Origin: Candidatus Amarobacter glycogenicus
GTDB lineage: Bacteria; Chloroflexota; Dehalococcoidia; Tepidiformales; Tepidiformaceae
Reading direction: 5' to 3'
DNA: 64,000 nt
Assembly (NCBI GenBank): GCA_016719395.1
Contig: JADJZF010000008.1
Coordinates: 17,120-81,119, forward strand
The notes under the pieces were generated by a model. The model saw only the letters and a program-made list of their open reading frames with translations, was not told the DNA's origin and ran no database searches. Of this stretch, positions 8,181 through 17,049 are shown one piece after another. Made by a program: the position numbers and the translations under genes. Position 1 is the stretch's first letter; every line of letters starts with the position of its first letter.

Positions 8181-8981
8181 CTACGTTATCGCCTTCGCTG
8201 CGACTACAGCAGCCGCCGCCCCTGCCGTCACGACCACGTACTCGGCCGCCGTCGCCAGGTCCAGGTCACGGTCGAGAATGTGGTGCACAATGCCGGTCGC
8301 CAAATAGAACGCGATCAGCAGCAATGCGCCGGCGAGCAGGCCATCAAGGGGGTAGAAGTAGAGCGCCGCCCGGAACTCTCCCAGTGTCAGGCCGATTGCT
8401 ATCCCAACAAGCAGGCTGCTCCGCCCCACGATCCGGTCCTCGCGCAGCAGTTCCATCGCCAGCAACGCGCTCACTCCCGCCACGAACGCCGCCGCGAAAG
8501 GCACGTCGAAATCGCGGCTGTAGATCACGGTGAAGAACGAAAACGCTACCAGGTAGGTGGCCACCGCCATGAAGATCCTGAACGGGCCATACAGCCGCCC
8601 GCCCGGGTCGACGGTCTGGTACTCCCCGAAGGCCGCCAACCCAACCGTGACTGCGGCCGCCATCGCCATCCCCTGGCGCGCGTAACTCTCAATCGCATGG
8701 TCGATGAACAGCCCGGCGCCGAGCACCGCCAATGCCGGCAGAAACGCATACACGACCGAGTCGATCGGCCTCAGGTCGACCCAGCGCGGATGACTCTTCA
8801 CCAGTCCATCCGTACCCAGCGCCACCATGAGCGTTGTCAGCAGCAGGATCCACGGCTGTTCCGGCCGGATTGAGACATACGCGCCGATACCCAGCGCCGC
8901 GAGCCCGCCAATCAGCACCGTCCGCGCGGCCACACTCGTCGCCCCCGGCACGGGCTGCATCTGTGCCGGTGCCGCCGTCAC
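8181..8981 (-). CDS. Polytopic membrane protein (DUF5656-like)
   Basis: 266 residues with about eight hydrophobic helices (for example VLIGGLAALGIGAYV, DSVVYAFLPALAVLGAGLFI, VAFSFFTVIYS, LLAGALLLIAFYLATGIVHH). The arrangement resembles a membrane family seen in Chloroflexota (DUF5656-like, from memory). I choose GTG 8981 because it overlaps the stop of the amidohydrolase gene as GTGA, a translational-coupling arrangement. A Met seven codons later is the alternative. The coupling suggests work with the amidohydrolase, or simple co-expression. Function is unknown. Confidence 0.72.
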   Translation of the reverse strand: MTAAPAQMQPVPGATSVAARTVLIGGLAALGIGAYVSIRPEQPWILLLTTLMVALGTDGLVKSHPRWVDLRPIDSVVYAFLPALAVLGAGLFIDHAIESYARQGMAMAAAVTVGLAAFGEYQTVDPGGRLYGPFRIFMAVATYLVAFSFFTVIYSRDFDVPFAAAFVAGVSALLAMELLREDRIVGRSSLLVGIAIGLTLGEFRAALYFYPLDGLLAGALLLIAFYLATGIVHHILDRDLDLATAAEYVVVTAGAAAAVVAAKAIT

Positions 8982-9874
8982 TCGGCTGCGAAGCTCGGGG
9001 TCTCGAGCCCGTACAGCTCGGCTCCATTCCGCCACCAGAGCCGCTCGCGTTCGTCGTCCGTCAGCCCGAGTTGGTCGTAAATGATGTCAAAGCGGTCGAT
9101 GTGGTCCTTGATCTCATCCATGCCGCAGTCGCTCCCGAAGATCAGCTTCTCCACGCCGAACTCGCCCTGGGAATTCGCCGCCAGCAAGCGCCGCTCCACC
9201 ATGTGCCGCTCGATCGTCTCTCCACCGCTCATATCGAAGTATACGTTATGTCGCCAACGCGCTGCCGATGTCGCATAGTCGTAGTTCCCCTGGTTTCCCA
9301 GGTGCGCCCCGATGATCTTCAGCTTCGGTAGCCGGTTCGCGATCGAATCCAGGTGCAGCGGCGACATCCGCATCGCCGATACATTCCGCGGCGGCATCCT
9401 GTCCTGCATTGCCGTCATCCGCTGGTACGCCTGCGCCGCTGCCGCATCTCGCCGCGGGTGCGTTATCGAATAGTCGAGTCCGCCGCCAATCACGCCCATG
9501 TGGAACAGCACCGGCATGTTCAGTTCCTGCGCCTTCGCATACGCCGGGAAGTAGTCCGGCTCGTCGTACGGCCGCTGCACACCGATGAGCTTCAGCCCCC
9601 GAAACCCCATCTCGTACAACCGGTGAACTCCCTCGCCGTCGACCTCCTCCGGGTCGATCACCGCCACCGGGATGAAGATGTCGAGGTACTTCTGCGCGAT
9701 CTCCATGCCCCGCTCGTATGGCGGCCCGAAACGCCCACCCGTCAGCAAGCAGGCCTTCGTCACACCCGCGCTGTTCAGTCGCTCAACCAGCCGGTCCACC
9801 ATCGGCGCCGGGTCCTCTTCGGGGTGCTCAAAGTTCCTTGGGAAATGCACGTGGATGTCGAAGATCTTCTTCAT
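8978..9874 (-). CDS. Amidohydrolase family 2 (TIM-barrel metal hydrolase)
   Basis: 298 residues from ATG 9874 (MKKIFDIHVHFPRNFEHPEE). The DxHxH metal motif at residues 6-10 is the signature of amidohydrolase-2/ACMSD-like enzymes. Further features are GFRGLKLIG, VLFHMGVIGG (metal His), LKIIGAHLGNQGNY (His) and LIFGSDCGMD (catalytic Asp). These enzymes hydrolyse or decarboxylate cyclic or aromatic acids. The substrate is not evident. An open frame extends 100 codons upstream but lacks the fold, so I reject it. Its stop overlaps the GTG of the membrane protein. Confidence 0.9.
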   Translation of the reverse strand: MKKIFDIHVHFPRNFEHPEEDPAPMVDRLVERLNSAGVTKACLLTGGRFGPPYERGMEIAQKYLDIFIPVAVIDPEEVDGEGVHRLYEMGFRGLKLIGVQRPYDEPDYFPAYAKAQELNMPVLFHMGVIGGGLDYSITHPRRDAAAAQAYQRMTAMQDRMPPRNVSAMRMSPLHLDSIANRLPKLKIIGAHLGNQGNYDYATSAARWRHNVYFDMSGGETIERHMVERRLLAANSQGEFGVEKLIFGSDCGMDEIKDHIDRFDIIYDQLGLTDDERERLWWRNGAELYGLETPSFAAE

Positions 9875-9966
9875 TGCCCTGCCCGCGGTTCGAAAGCTGT
9901 CCCCCGAGTCTAGCCGAAGACCGCGAACCACGGCCACGCACCCCCGCCGGGACGGCGAGCGCCCGC

Positions 9967-10167
9967 CTAATCCCTCTGCGCCGCCTTGTTCCCTCCGAGC
10001 ATCCCCAGCAGCGGCGACCCCGCGCCAAGCAGGAACCCGAACTGGTACCAGCCCCCATCCCGTCCCAGGTTGTACACGGGATACCGCTCCCACCAGTCGA
10101 AGATGTGCAGGATCAACAACGGCCACGCCGTGACCCCGTTCCACAAGCCCCAGAGAAAGTCTTCCAT
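9967..10167 (-). CDS. Small membrane protein
   Basis: 66 residues from ATG 10167 (MEDFLWGLWNGVTAWPLLIL). There are two hydrophobic segments, residues about 3-24 and 44-58, separated by a loop with RYPVYNLGRDGGWYQFG. The clean ORF, the aromatic-rich helices and the FLLGAGSPLLGM segment look conserved. I recall similar short proteins in Chloroflexota but no named function. It lies head-to-head with the MFS gene at 10267. Confidence 0.72.
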   Translation of the reverse strand: MEDFLWGLWNGVTAWPLLILHIFDWWERYPVYNLGRDGGWYQFGFLLGAGSPLLGMLGGNKAAQRD

Positions 10168-10266
10168 ACCCGTATTGAACCACCCTCGGCGGTCCGTCGC
10201 ACCCCGATCTCCGTCGCGCCGCCTTCCCCTTGAGACTCGAAACCGGACAACTGGTACCGTCGAGAC

Positions 10267-11502
10267 GTGCGCTCCCGTCCCTTCATTGCCCTCTATGCCG
10301 CGGTCTTCGTGGCAACGATGGGTATCTCGATGGTATCCCCGCTCCTCCCCGTCTACGCGAAGGAGCTCGGCGCTAGCGGCGTCTGGCTCGGCCTCACCTT
10401 TTCCGTCTTCGCCATCGTCCAGACATTCGTCGGCCCCTTCGCCGGCCGCCTCTCCGATCGTTACGGGCGCAAGCCGTTCATCGTGGCCGGGCTCTGCATC
10501 TACCTGGTTGCCGCCCTCGGATACCTCACCGCCGGAAGCTTCTACCAGGTCATTGCTTTCCGTGCCTTCAGCGGTCTCGGGACCAGTCTCATCTTCTCCG
10601 TCGCCCGCGCCTATGTTGGCGATATGACGCCGAAGGGCCAGGAAGGCCGCTGGCTCGGCGTCTTCGCCACCGCCGATATCATCGGTTTCGGCACCGGCCC
10701 GCTCCTTGCCGGCGTCCTCCGCGAAGTCGTCGGCTTCCGCTCCGTCTTCGTCGCCATGGCCATCCTCATGGCCACCAGCGCCCTCATCCTCATGTGGTGG
10801 CTGCCGCGCCACAGCCCCGCCGAGGTCCTCAAGCGAGCATCCCTCGCGAGAGGCGAGGCCCGCGAGACGCAGACGCCATTCGCCGTCGCCCTCAAGGACC
10901 GCCTCGTAGTCGCCGTCACCGCTCACCAGGGCCTCATCTCGCTCGCCAGCGGCGCCTCCTTCAGCTTCCTCGCCCTCCGGCTCGAAGACGGCCTGGGCGT
11001 CAGCCCGATGCTCATCGGCCTCGCCTTCGCGACCCAGGACATCACCGGCGGGCTTGCCCAGCCACTCTTCGGCCGCATGGCCGACGCCTACAGCCGAAGG
11101 GTGCTTGTCGCCGCCGGCCTGCTGGTCAACGGCGCCCTCCTCGCCTGCGTTGGGATTGTGCCCACCTACGGGCTGATGGTCCTCCTCCTGTTCGCGATGG
11201 GCGCCAGCGGCTCGATCTCCCAGGTCGCGGCGGGAGCGATCCAGGTGGTCGCCGGGCGCCGGGTCGGCATGGGTACCGTCCTCGGTCTTGGCTCGGCTTC
11301 GAACGGGCTCGGCATCGTGATCGGCTCGGTCGTCAGCGGGATCATCGTCGATGCCCAGGGCCTCGCCGCGGCGTTCTTCCTCGGAGGCGCGATCATGGCG
11401 GCGGGAGTCCCGGTCTTCCTCGTGCTCACACGCGGCGTCCAGACAAGCGAGCCGCAACGGGCCATCCAGCCCGAACTCTCCGAAGCGGCAGCCGGCCAGT
11501 AG
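10267..11502 (+). CDS. Major facilitator superfamily transporter
   Basis: 411 residues from GTG 10267 with 12 predicted helices. The motif GRLSDRYGRKPFIVAG (loop 2-3) and its repeat in the second half (LFGRMADAYSRRVLVAAG) are diagnostic. The helix-4 segment FRAFSGLGTSLIFSVARAYV and helix-5 GFGTGPLLAGVL fit the drug/H+ antiporter (DHA1) group. It probably exports a small hydrophobic compound using the proton gradient. It is divergent from the small membrane protein, with 99 bp between starts. The substrate is unknown. Confidence 0.9.
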   Translation: MRSRPFIALYAAVFVATMGISMVSPLLPVYAKELGASGVWLGLTFSVFAIVQTFVGPFAGRLSDRYGRKPFIVAGLCIYLVAALGYLTAGSFYQVIAFRAFSGLGTSLIFSVARAYVGDMTPKGQEGRWLGVFATADIIGFGTGPLLAGVLREVVGFRSVFVAMAILMATSALILMWWLPRHSPAEVLKRASLARGEARETQTPFAVALKDRLVVAVTAHQGLISLASGASFSFLALRLEDGLGVSPMLIGLAFATQDITGGLAQPLFGRMADAYSRRVLVAAGLLVNGALLACVGIVPTYGLMVLLLFAMGASGSISQVAAGAIQVVAGRRVGMGTVLGLGSASNGLGIVIGSVVSGIIVDAQGLAAAFFLGGAIMAAGVPVFLVLTRGVQTSEPQRAIQPELSEAAAGQ

Positions 11503-11509
11503 CCCGCAA

Positions 11510-12208
11510 TCAGCTCTCCCGGCTCGGGCACGCCGCCAGCGGACAGCGCGCACACGCAGGCCTCCGCGCGGCACACGTCCGCCTCCCGTGCTTAATCAGG
11601 AGCATGTGGAAAGCGTAGTACTCCTCGGGCGGCACGAGGGCTTCCAGCAGGCCGTGCGCCTGGTCCGCGCTCGCCTTTTCGGGGATGAGCCCGAGGCGTT
11701 TGCTCACCCGCTCGACGTGCGTATCCACCGGCAGCGCCGGCCGCCCCAGCGAGAACAGGAGCACGCAGGCAGCGGTCTTCGGGCCCACCCCGGGCAGCGC
11801 TCGAAGCCACGCACGCGCCTCTTCCAGGGGCAGCTCTTCGAGGAACCCCACATCCCAGTCCGGCGCCCGCTGGGCCACCGCCCGGAGGATCGCCTGGATG
11901 CGCGGCGCCTTCTGTTGCGCCAGTCCGCCGGTCTGGATGGCCGCCACCACCTCCTCGACCGGTGCAGCTGCGATCGCGTCCCAGGAGGGATACCGGCGCA
12001 TCAGCTGCAGGAACGCGCGCCCGCTGTTCGTGTCCGCGGTGTTCTGGGAAAGCACGGTCAGGACCAGTTCCGTTAGCGGGTCGTGGCTCACCTGTGGCAC
12101 CGGGCGGCCGTACACCGGCACGAGCAGGTCGATCACCGCTCGCAGAGAGATCCCGCGGGGCCCCGCGCCCTCCTGCTCCCCGGTTGGCCCCTCCGGCCGC
12201 GCAGTCAT
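11510..12208 (-). CDS. nth: Endonuclease III (DNA glycosylase/AP lyase)
   Basis: 232 residues, helix-hairpin-helix glycosylase that removes oxidised pyrimidines. Motifs: LSQNTADTNSGRAFLQL, the HhH LRALPGVGPKTAACVLLFS with the catalytic Lys, PVDTHVERVSKRLGL with the catalytic Asp, and a C-terminal iron-sulfur loop with four Cys (CAARRPACARCPLAAC). The start ATG 12208 overlaps the reductase stop as ATGA. The first about 20 residues are a Gly/Glu/Pro-rich extension. Pairing with a flavoprotein reductase is probably organisational rather than functional. Confidence 0.94.
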   Translation of the reverse strand: MTARPEGPTGEQEGAGPRGISLRAVIDLLVPVYGRPVPQVSHDPLTELVLTVLSQNTADTNSGRAFLQLMRRYPSWDAIAAAPVEEVVAAIQTGGLAQQKAPRIQAILRAVAQRAPDWDVGFLEELPLEEARAWLRALPGVGPKTAACVLLFSLGRPALPVDTHVERVSKRLGLIPEKASADQAHGLLEALVPPEEYYAFHMLLIKHGRRTCAARRPACARCPLAACPSRES

Positions 12209-13353
12209 TCGCGGTCCAGCATCCGCTGCGCGATGCCCGGCAGCAGAGGCACTCGCGCCGCCTCGCGAGCGTACGTCGATTCGCCGCGCTGCACCGCGAA
12301 GAACGCATCCCACAGGTACGGGAACTTCGAACTCGCGAACATCCAGGGCCGGGGCGCGCGCCTGAGCATCCCATAGAACATGAAACCGATCTGCCGGGCC
12401 GCCCGCAGCTCGGGCATGATCTCCCGGTCTACGTCGGCCTGGTACGAAGCCAGCGAGCCGCCGCCGAGGCTGCGCAGCACGTTTCGAGCCGCCAGCCGCC
12501 CCGATTCGACCGCGTAGGAGATGCCCTCTTCGGTGAATTCGTCGGCAAGCCCGGCGCTGTCCCCGGCGAGCAGTGCGCGCTCGTTCGCGATGCGTTCGCC
12601 CCCGCGCCGGAAGCGGATCTTGTGGCCGCGGGCGATCTCGACTTCGGCAGAGCCAAGGCCCAGCGAGTCGATATAGGCCCGGACGTGGTCCTTCATGTCC
12701 CCCGCCTGGTCCGGTGGGAGGACGATCCCGATGGAGAGCACTTCGCGTTTCGGGAAGAGCCAGGCATAACCCCACGGGCGGTACCCGAGTTCGATGAGGG
12801 CGGTGTTCCGGTACGCCAGCCTGCGCACGGCAGGCGCCCGCACCTCCACCTCCCAGGCGGCGCACTCGGCGATGCCCTCGCCCAGACCGGCCAGCTTGCC
12901 GACCGGCGAATGCGCGCCGTCGGCACAGACCAGGTAATCCGCCCCGGCCTCGAACCCCTCGGCCCGGACCGTCACGCCACCATCGAGCGAGACCTCGCGT
13001 ACGACGGTCCCCGGCCGGAACTCGGCGCCGGCCTTCTTCGCCTGCTCCAGCAGGAGCTGGTCGAAGCGCTCGCGCATGACCATGTGGGCGAACGGCCGGC
13101 CCGAATCGCGCACGAAGCGCGAGCGTCCCTGGTAGCTCACCTGCAACAGGCTGACCGAGTCCTCGACGACCGAATCGATAGGGAACGGCAGGAGCTTTTC
13201 GGTGCGCAGCGGGATGCCCCCGCCGCAGGCCTTGTAACGCGGGAACTCCGCCCTATCGACCACCAGCACGCGCGCCCCGGCCGCCGCCATATCGCGCGCC
13301 GCCGTACTCCCGGCAGGGCCCCCGCCAACCACAATCACATCGAATCGGGACAT
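12205..13353 (-). CDS. Geranylgeranyl reductase-family FAD oxidoreductase
   Basis: 382 residues. An N-terminal Rossmann motif DVIVVGGGPAGSTAARDMAA binds the FAD adenosine. KACGGGIPLRTE is the characteristic loop of geranylgeranyl reductases. GADYLVCADGAHSPVGKLAG and LLAGDSAGLADEFTEEGISY are the GD and ATP-like motifs of this flavoprotein group. Members reduce the isoprenoid double bonds of chlorophyll side chains, quinones or lipids, or act as related hydroxylases. In a non-photosynthetic context a quinone or polyprenol target is most likely. It is the first gene of a two-gene unit with nth. Confidence 0.9.
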   Translation of the reverse strand: MSRFDVIVVGGGPAGSTAARDMAAAGARVLVVDRAEFPRYKACGGGIPLRTEKLLPFPIDSVVEDSVSLLQVSYQGRSRFVRDSGRPFAHMVMRERFDQLLLEQAKKAGAEFRPGTVVREVSLDGGVTVRAEGFEAGADYLVCADGAHSPVGKLAGLGEGIAECAAWEVEVRAPAVRRLAYRNTALIELGYRPWGYAWLFPKREVLSIGIVLPPDQAGDMKDHVRAYIDSLGLGSAEVEIARGHKIRFRRGGERIANERALLAGDSAGLADEFTEEGISYAVESGRLAARNVLRSLGGGSLASYQADVDREIMPELRAARQIGFMFYGMLRRAPRPWMFASSKFPYLWDAFFAVQRGESTYAREAARVPLLPGIAQRMLDRE

Positions 13354-15337
13354 GGGGAGAAGGTATCAGTCGCCACCTTTGGAGTCGCGGCGCTCTGTCG
13401 CCGCTCGCGCCATGCGCCACCCTTCACGTTGCACACCCCCTCGTCCGCGACGCAGGAGTCGCGAGAGGGGGCCGCGTGTGAGGGCCTATCCCCTATCGCC
13501 TAACCCCTATCGCCTACTCCATGGCTACGTTCACCGTCCCGCCCGCCCGCGAAGGCCCCCGGCTCCCTCCCGCTGGCCGGGCTGACCGGGCCCCCTGCCG
13601 GCATCCCGCCCAGCCCGGCTACCCTGGGGCTCACCGCGAGCGCGCGCGCTGGGTTGCCCGCACCCCACAGCCACTGCCGCCTGAGACCACCGAACGTACC
13701 CGCCCAACCCATCCGCCGGAGCCGCGGGCGCCCCCACCGCCTTCCGCGCGGATCCCTTCCCCCACCCTACCCCCCCGGCCGAGTCGCCGGTTCCCCGGAA
13801 ACACAAACACCCCCCACGCCACCAGCCGAAGAGTTTCACCCCCCCCGCCACCCGCGCCCCCTGATGAGTCCCGGGCGCATTGACGCTGCACTTTCCTGGC
13901 GCCGCCCCCCCAATGCGGAACGCGGTGCGGGCTGCGCCGAACGCCCTGGAACAAGCTAACCTGCTCAGGGCTTCGAGCTGAACTCTTCCGCCGCCTGAAT
14001 CGTGCCCGCCCCTCCCTCCTCCCCGTTCAGCCAGGGCCTCGCAACCGCGACGCGAATCCTCGGCTTCGTCAGAACGCGGACTGGAAGCCCGTGGACTTCC
14101 CGCCTCGCTAGACGGGGCGGTCGCGGGTGCGGCGTGTGTCGGTCCGCCGATCAGACGCACCTGCCGTAATGTCCTGTAGCGAGTATGGGAGCGTTACCCG
14201 GGCGATGACCGCGAACTCGTCAAAAGCGGTCTAGCCGAGTCCCTGGTTCTTTGGTCGGAAACCGAGCCGTCAGCCGCGAGCGCGTACTGGAAGCCCCGAA
14301 GCGACCGGCGCCGCCCCTTACGTGTTTTTCCGCAGGTCGCGCCTCATTGTCCGTAAAACCAAGGTTTGGATTGCCGGCGCCGATCCAGCATCCCGCTCAC
14401 GCGACACGGCAGCAGAACGCGGGGCGGAGAAGCGAGGCGGGGAGCAACGGAGCCGGGCCGACACACTCGTGGCATCCATTCACCGCTATGCAGTTGCAAA
14501 CTTCCCCCATCAACGCCTCACGCCACACTCGGCCCATTTACAGCCAACCCCAGCGCGCGCAGTGGGAAGCACAGCGGGCCTCGCCCCAGCGCAATCTGAT
14601 CCGCGGAGCCACCACGCGACGCCCGACCGAGCCGTACGAGGCACAGTCGATGGTCGGCTGGGCGCTTTTGATCGTGCCCAGCTGTATGCGGTTCAAAGTC
14701 GGCGCCTCCCATCGCGATATTCGCACCGGTTGGCACGCCGTTCGCAACAACGCAGGCACCCCCCGGTCCGGAACCACGCGCGCGGCCGCCACGCAAGCCA
14801 CGGGCCGCCAACAACCGGCTTCGCCACCGGGGCAGACCACGCACCCCTGGAGTCGCCAGGGCCCCAGTCCGGCGTATCGCGACAGCCTACCCCTCCCATC
14901 CGAGCACCCTCCCTGCCGGCACGGTGATCCCAACAACCACGCCGCGTCGGAACAGCGGCTTCCAGCGGCGGGTCGACCGGCAGCCCAGCCGGGAACCCGC
15001 GACCGTTCGCGTCGCCCGGGCCCAACTTCAGAGCCCGCCGTAGGCGGGTCGAGACCGCCAGCTTCCGTCCTCAACGTTTCGCCGGCCAGATCTTACCCAC
15101 GCAAGAGTGTCCCGGAGGAACAACCGCCGCTCGCATGCCGCCCCGACCGCCCTCCATGCAGCACTCGCCCGGCGTTCATCCACGGCGCCGCCTCGAGGCG
15201 GCTGGCGCCCTCCGCTGCAATCGCAAATCGTGAACCGCGACTCCCGCCTGACTTCCCCCCATACTCCGTCACCCTCCTCCCGGCGTCAGGATGCCATCCG
15301 CCCCTACGCGCTCGCGGCCCTCGTCAACCCTCACCCC
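13354..15337. other. About 2 kb with no convincing gene
   Basis: No frame here has a family match, a ribosome site with a plausible start, or sensible codon use. Open frames exist only because stop codons are rare in C-rich DNA (for example the frame from 14251). It is poor in coding signal but contains hairpins and a 16-bp perfect palindrome GCCGCCTCGAGGCGGC at 15187-15202. A 14-nt unit CCCCTATCGCCTAa/c occurs twice at about 13490-13518. I see no rRNA, tRNA, RNase P or tmRNA signature. Confidence 0.7.
13432..13480. repeat. Interrupted inverted repeat (cruciform-type)
   Basis: Three paired blocks: CACAC/GTGTG, CCCCCTC/GAGGGGG and CGCGAC/GTCGCG, around a 6-nt loop GCAGGA. Short bulges (GTC against A, and GCCGC) separate them. 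It lies 79 bp upstream of the reductase start, outside any gene. Confidence 0.7.
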
Positions 15338-15526
15338 ATGCCCACCAACCGCTCCCTCGCCTCCCTCGCCAAACAACTCGAACGCGCCATCCCCGAAGGC
15401 TTCCCACCCTTCGACGCCGCCGCCTTCCTCAACGGCACCTACAAACTCCCGCCCGAACTCCAACGCTCCCCTCCCCCAGGCTTGGGAGAGGGGTCGGGGG
15501 AGGGCGCCGTCAGCGAGCAGGGATGA
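15338..15526 (+). CDS. Short ORF before the palindrome cluster; probable N-terminal part of the next gene
   Basis: From ATG 15338 the frame reads MPTNRSLASLAKQLERAIPE, then GFPPFDAAAFLNGTYKLPPE. The first 42 residues look like real protein: an amphipathic helix then a folded segment. The frame then enters the palindromic repeat (PPPGLGEGSGEG) and stops at TGA 15524-15526. That TGA overlaps the next ATG at 15523 as ATGA. Either the two are coupled genes, or one original gene was split and shifted by the repeat insertion. I favour the split. Confidence 0.45.
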   Translation: MPTNRSLASLAKQLERAIPEGFPPFDAAAFLNGTYKLPPELQRSPPPGLGEGSGEGAVSEQG

Positions 15527-15697
15527 GGACCACCGCCCCACTGCCCCGACGCCCCCTGGACAACCCCACCCCTCCCAGGCCGGGAGAGGGCAAAATCCGG
15601 GTTGAGGACCACCAACTCAACCCCAACCCCCCTCCCAAGCTGAGAGGGGGGGGTGAGGACCCTTCGCGCTTGGGAGAGGGGTCGGGGGTGAGGGATG
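15466..15697. repeat. Cluster of CTCCC/GGGAG palindromic repeat units
   Basis: At least four related units lie within 232 bp: CTCCCCCAGGCTTGGGAGAG at 15471-15490, CCTCCCAGGCCGGGAGAGG at 15571-15589, CCCTCCCAAGCTGAGAGGG at 15630-15648 and the half unit CTTGGGAGAGGGGTCGGGGG from 15669. Units are followed by GTCGGGGG(T/A)GAGGG-type tails. The shape resembles dispersed G-rich intergenic palindromes seen in many GC-rich genomes (from memory). They sit inside or between coding segments here. Confidence 0.85.
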
Positions 15698-16401
15698 AAC
15701 CCGTAACCACTCCCGGACCACTTCCCGCCCCGGAAGTGGTCAACACGTCCGAACCTGAAACGACCACTTCCAACCACTTGCGTAACCCCAGGAAAAGGTG
15801 CCGAGCCATCGCCAAATCCGGCCAACCCTGCAACGCCTACCGCCTCAGGGCCGGCGACCTCTGCCTCTTCCATGAAGCCGACGCCCTAACCAGCGTCCAG
15901 GAAGCCCGCACGCGCGGCGGCCGCCAGTCCCCGGCCCACCAGCGCGATGCCCTCGACCTCGACCTCCTCCCCGTCGACTTCCACGACACGTCGTCACTCC
16001 TCGCCTTCACCGAAGGGCTCATCCGCATGCAGCTTGCCGGCGCCATCCCGCATCGCCAGTGTTCCCAGATCCTCCGGACCCTCCGCATCGCCGAACGCAC
16101 CCTCTCCGCGGCCTCCCCGGATACCGCCGCCTACCTCGCCGCCGTCCGCGCCTTTGTCGATGCCTCGTCAACCGTCGCCGAACACCTCGAAACCCGCGAA
16201 ACCACCGAACAGGCCCGCGAAATCGAGAACGTCGGCGCCAAGCGCCAGGAATACCTCAAAGCCAACCAGCAATTCGGCCACAACCAGCCCAAACCCGCCC
16301 CGAACCACTCCCCGTCACACCCCAGCTTCCCGCCCGCCGGCTGGCGCCCCAACTTCCTCCCAACCTCCCCCTTCTACAACAACCCCCTGTTCCGCCCCTG
16401 A
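15523..16401 (+). CDS. Protein with Cys4/His-type zinc motif and helical C-domain
   Basis: From ATG 15523 the frame encodes 292 residues. The first about 95 are repeat-derived and low in complexity. Convincing sequence starts near 15781: RKRCRAIAKSGQPCNAYRLR, then CLFHEADA, a CxA..SGxPC...C..H motif probably binding one zinc. A helical region follows (FTEGLIRMQLAGAIPHRQCS, LRTLRIAERTLS) and a Pro/Asn-rich tail. The zinc motif is common in uncharacterised and phage-associated proteins. I recognise no function. The real start may be inside the repeats, or in the preceding ORF if the two are one broken gene. Confidence 0.6.
   Translation: MRTTAPLPRRPLDNPTPPRPGEGKIRVEDHQLNPNPPPKLRGGGEDPSRLGEGSGVRDEPVTTPGPLPAPEVVNTSEPETTTSNHLRNPRKRCRAIAKSGQPCNAYRLRAGDLCLFHEADALTSVQEARTRGGRQSPAHQRDALDLDLLPVDFHDTSSLLAFTEGLIRMQLAGAIPHRQCSQILRTLRIAERTLSAASPDTAAYLAAVRAFVDASSTVAEHLETRETTEQAREIENVGAKRQEYLKANQQFGHNQPKPAPNHSPSHPSFPPAGWRPNFLPTSPFYNNPLFRP
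15716..15741. repeat. Perfect 10-bp hairpin inside ORF
   Basis: GACCACTTCC / GGAAGTGGTC with a 6-nt loop CGCCCC. GACCACTTCC recurs at about 15758, giving a third copy of the arm. It adds to the palindromic character of the segment before the zinc motif. Confidence 0.8.
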
Positions 16402-16853
16402 CCCTCCGTTCTTTCCTCTTTCCTCGTTGCTCTTTCCTCTAGTCGCTCGGCGACGATCCCCCACCCCTGCGCGAACAGCTGGCGGGCGACCTGGGCGCCG
16501 GGGCAGTGGTTCTCGACGCGCTTGCCCTCAAAGTCGCCGTAGTAGCGGGTGAAGATGCTGGACTCGTCGTCCATGCGGGCGAGGGCATCGGCTCGGGCGG
16601 ATAGCTCGGGCTCCGACGGCTCCCAGTCCGTGCCCAGCAGCGGCGACGACCACAGCACCGAGTCGAGCAGGGCAGCCACCGAATCGGTGCCGGCGCGGAC
16701 CTGGGCCAGCTGGTCGCGGTCGAGCCCCCGAGATGGCCCCAGGTCCGCGAGCAGCCCTTCGAGCGCCAGCCGCCAGGCCTCGACCCGGGGAGTGCCGCTG
16801 GCCGTGCTCAGGTAGCGCTCCCGCACGACAGCCGGGTCGAACACCTCGGGCAC
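16374..16853 (-). CDS. Hypothetical protein, start uncertain
   Basis: A helical protein of 159 residues if started at GTG 16853 (PEVFDPAVVRERYLSTASGT...). The frame stays open and looks coding for another 50 codons up to about 17010 (DVRFETWLRDRGIEGARRIV...), but contains no ATG, GTG or TTG before the upstream stop. The true start may therefore be lost to a sequencing indel near 17010, or a rare start is used. The C-terminal region includes SSIFTRYYGDFEGKRVENHC. The last residues (ATRKEERTEGQGRNRG) look like overrun. I recognise no family. It lies just downstream of the DinB gene on the same strand. Confidence 0.5.
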   Translation of the reverse strand: MPEVFDPAVVRERYLSTASGTPRVEAWRLALEGLLADLGPSRGLDRDQLAQVRAGTDSVAALLDSVLWSSPLLGTDWEPSEPELSARADALARMDDESSIFTRYYGDFEGKRVENHCPGAQVARQLFAQGWGIVAERLEERATRKEERTEGQGRNRGLL

Positions 16854-17049
16854 GCGGTCGAGCGCCTCGTGCAGGCGGGCGGCGAAGCCCGGTTCGAACT
16901 TCGAGACGAGGATGGTCCCCGCGGCCTCCCGGACGATCCGCCGCGCGCCCTCGATGCCGCGGTCTCGCAGCCACGTTTCGAAGCGGACGTCCCGGTCGCT
17001 GCCGCGGGGTCAGCCGGCGCCGGGGCCGGGTGCGACGGAGGGCGGCCGT

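Noticed and set aside
9874..11574. Long minus-strand frames covering the MFS gene at 10267
   Set aside because: They are shadows of GC-rich third codon positions. Only the 66-residue ORF at 9967-10167 looks real.
13861..13885. CTGATGAGTCCCGGGC, resembling the hammerhead ribozyme core CUGAUGAG
   Set aside because: The matching GAAA part and the cleavage-site stem are missing; chance match.
14251..15337. Long open frame (716 codons in total to 16401) over the region before the palindrome cluster
   Set aside because: No family match, no ribosome site at 14251, proline/arginine-biased shadow translation. Only the part from about 15523 is protein-like.
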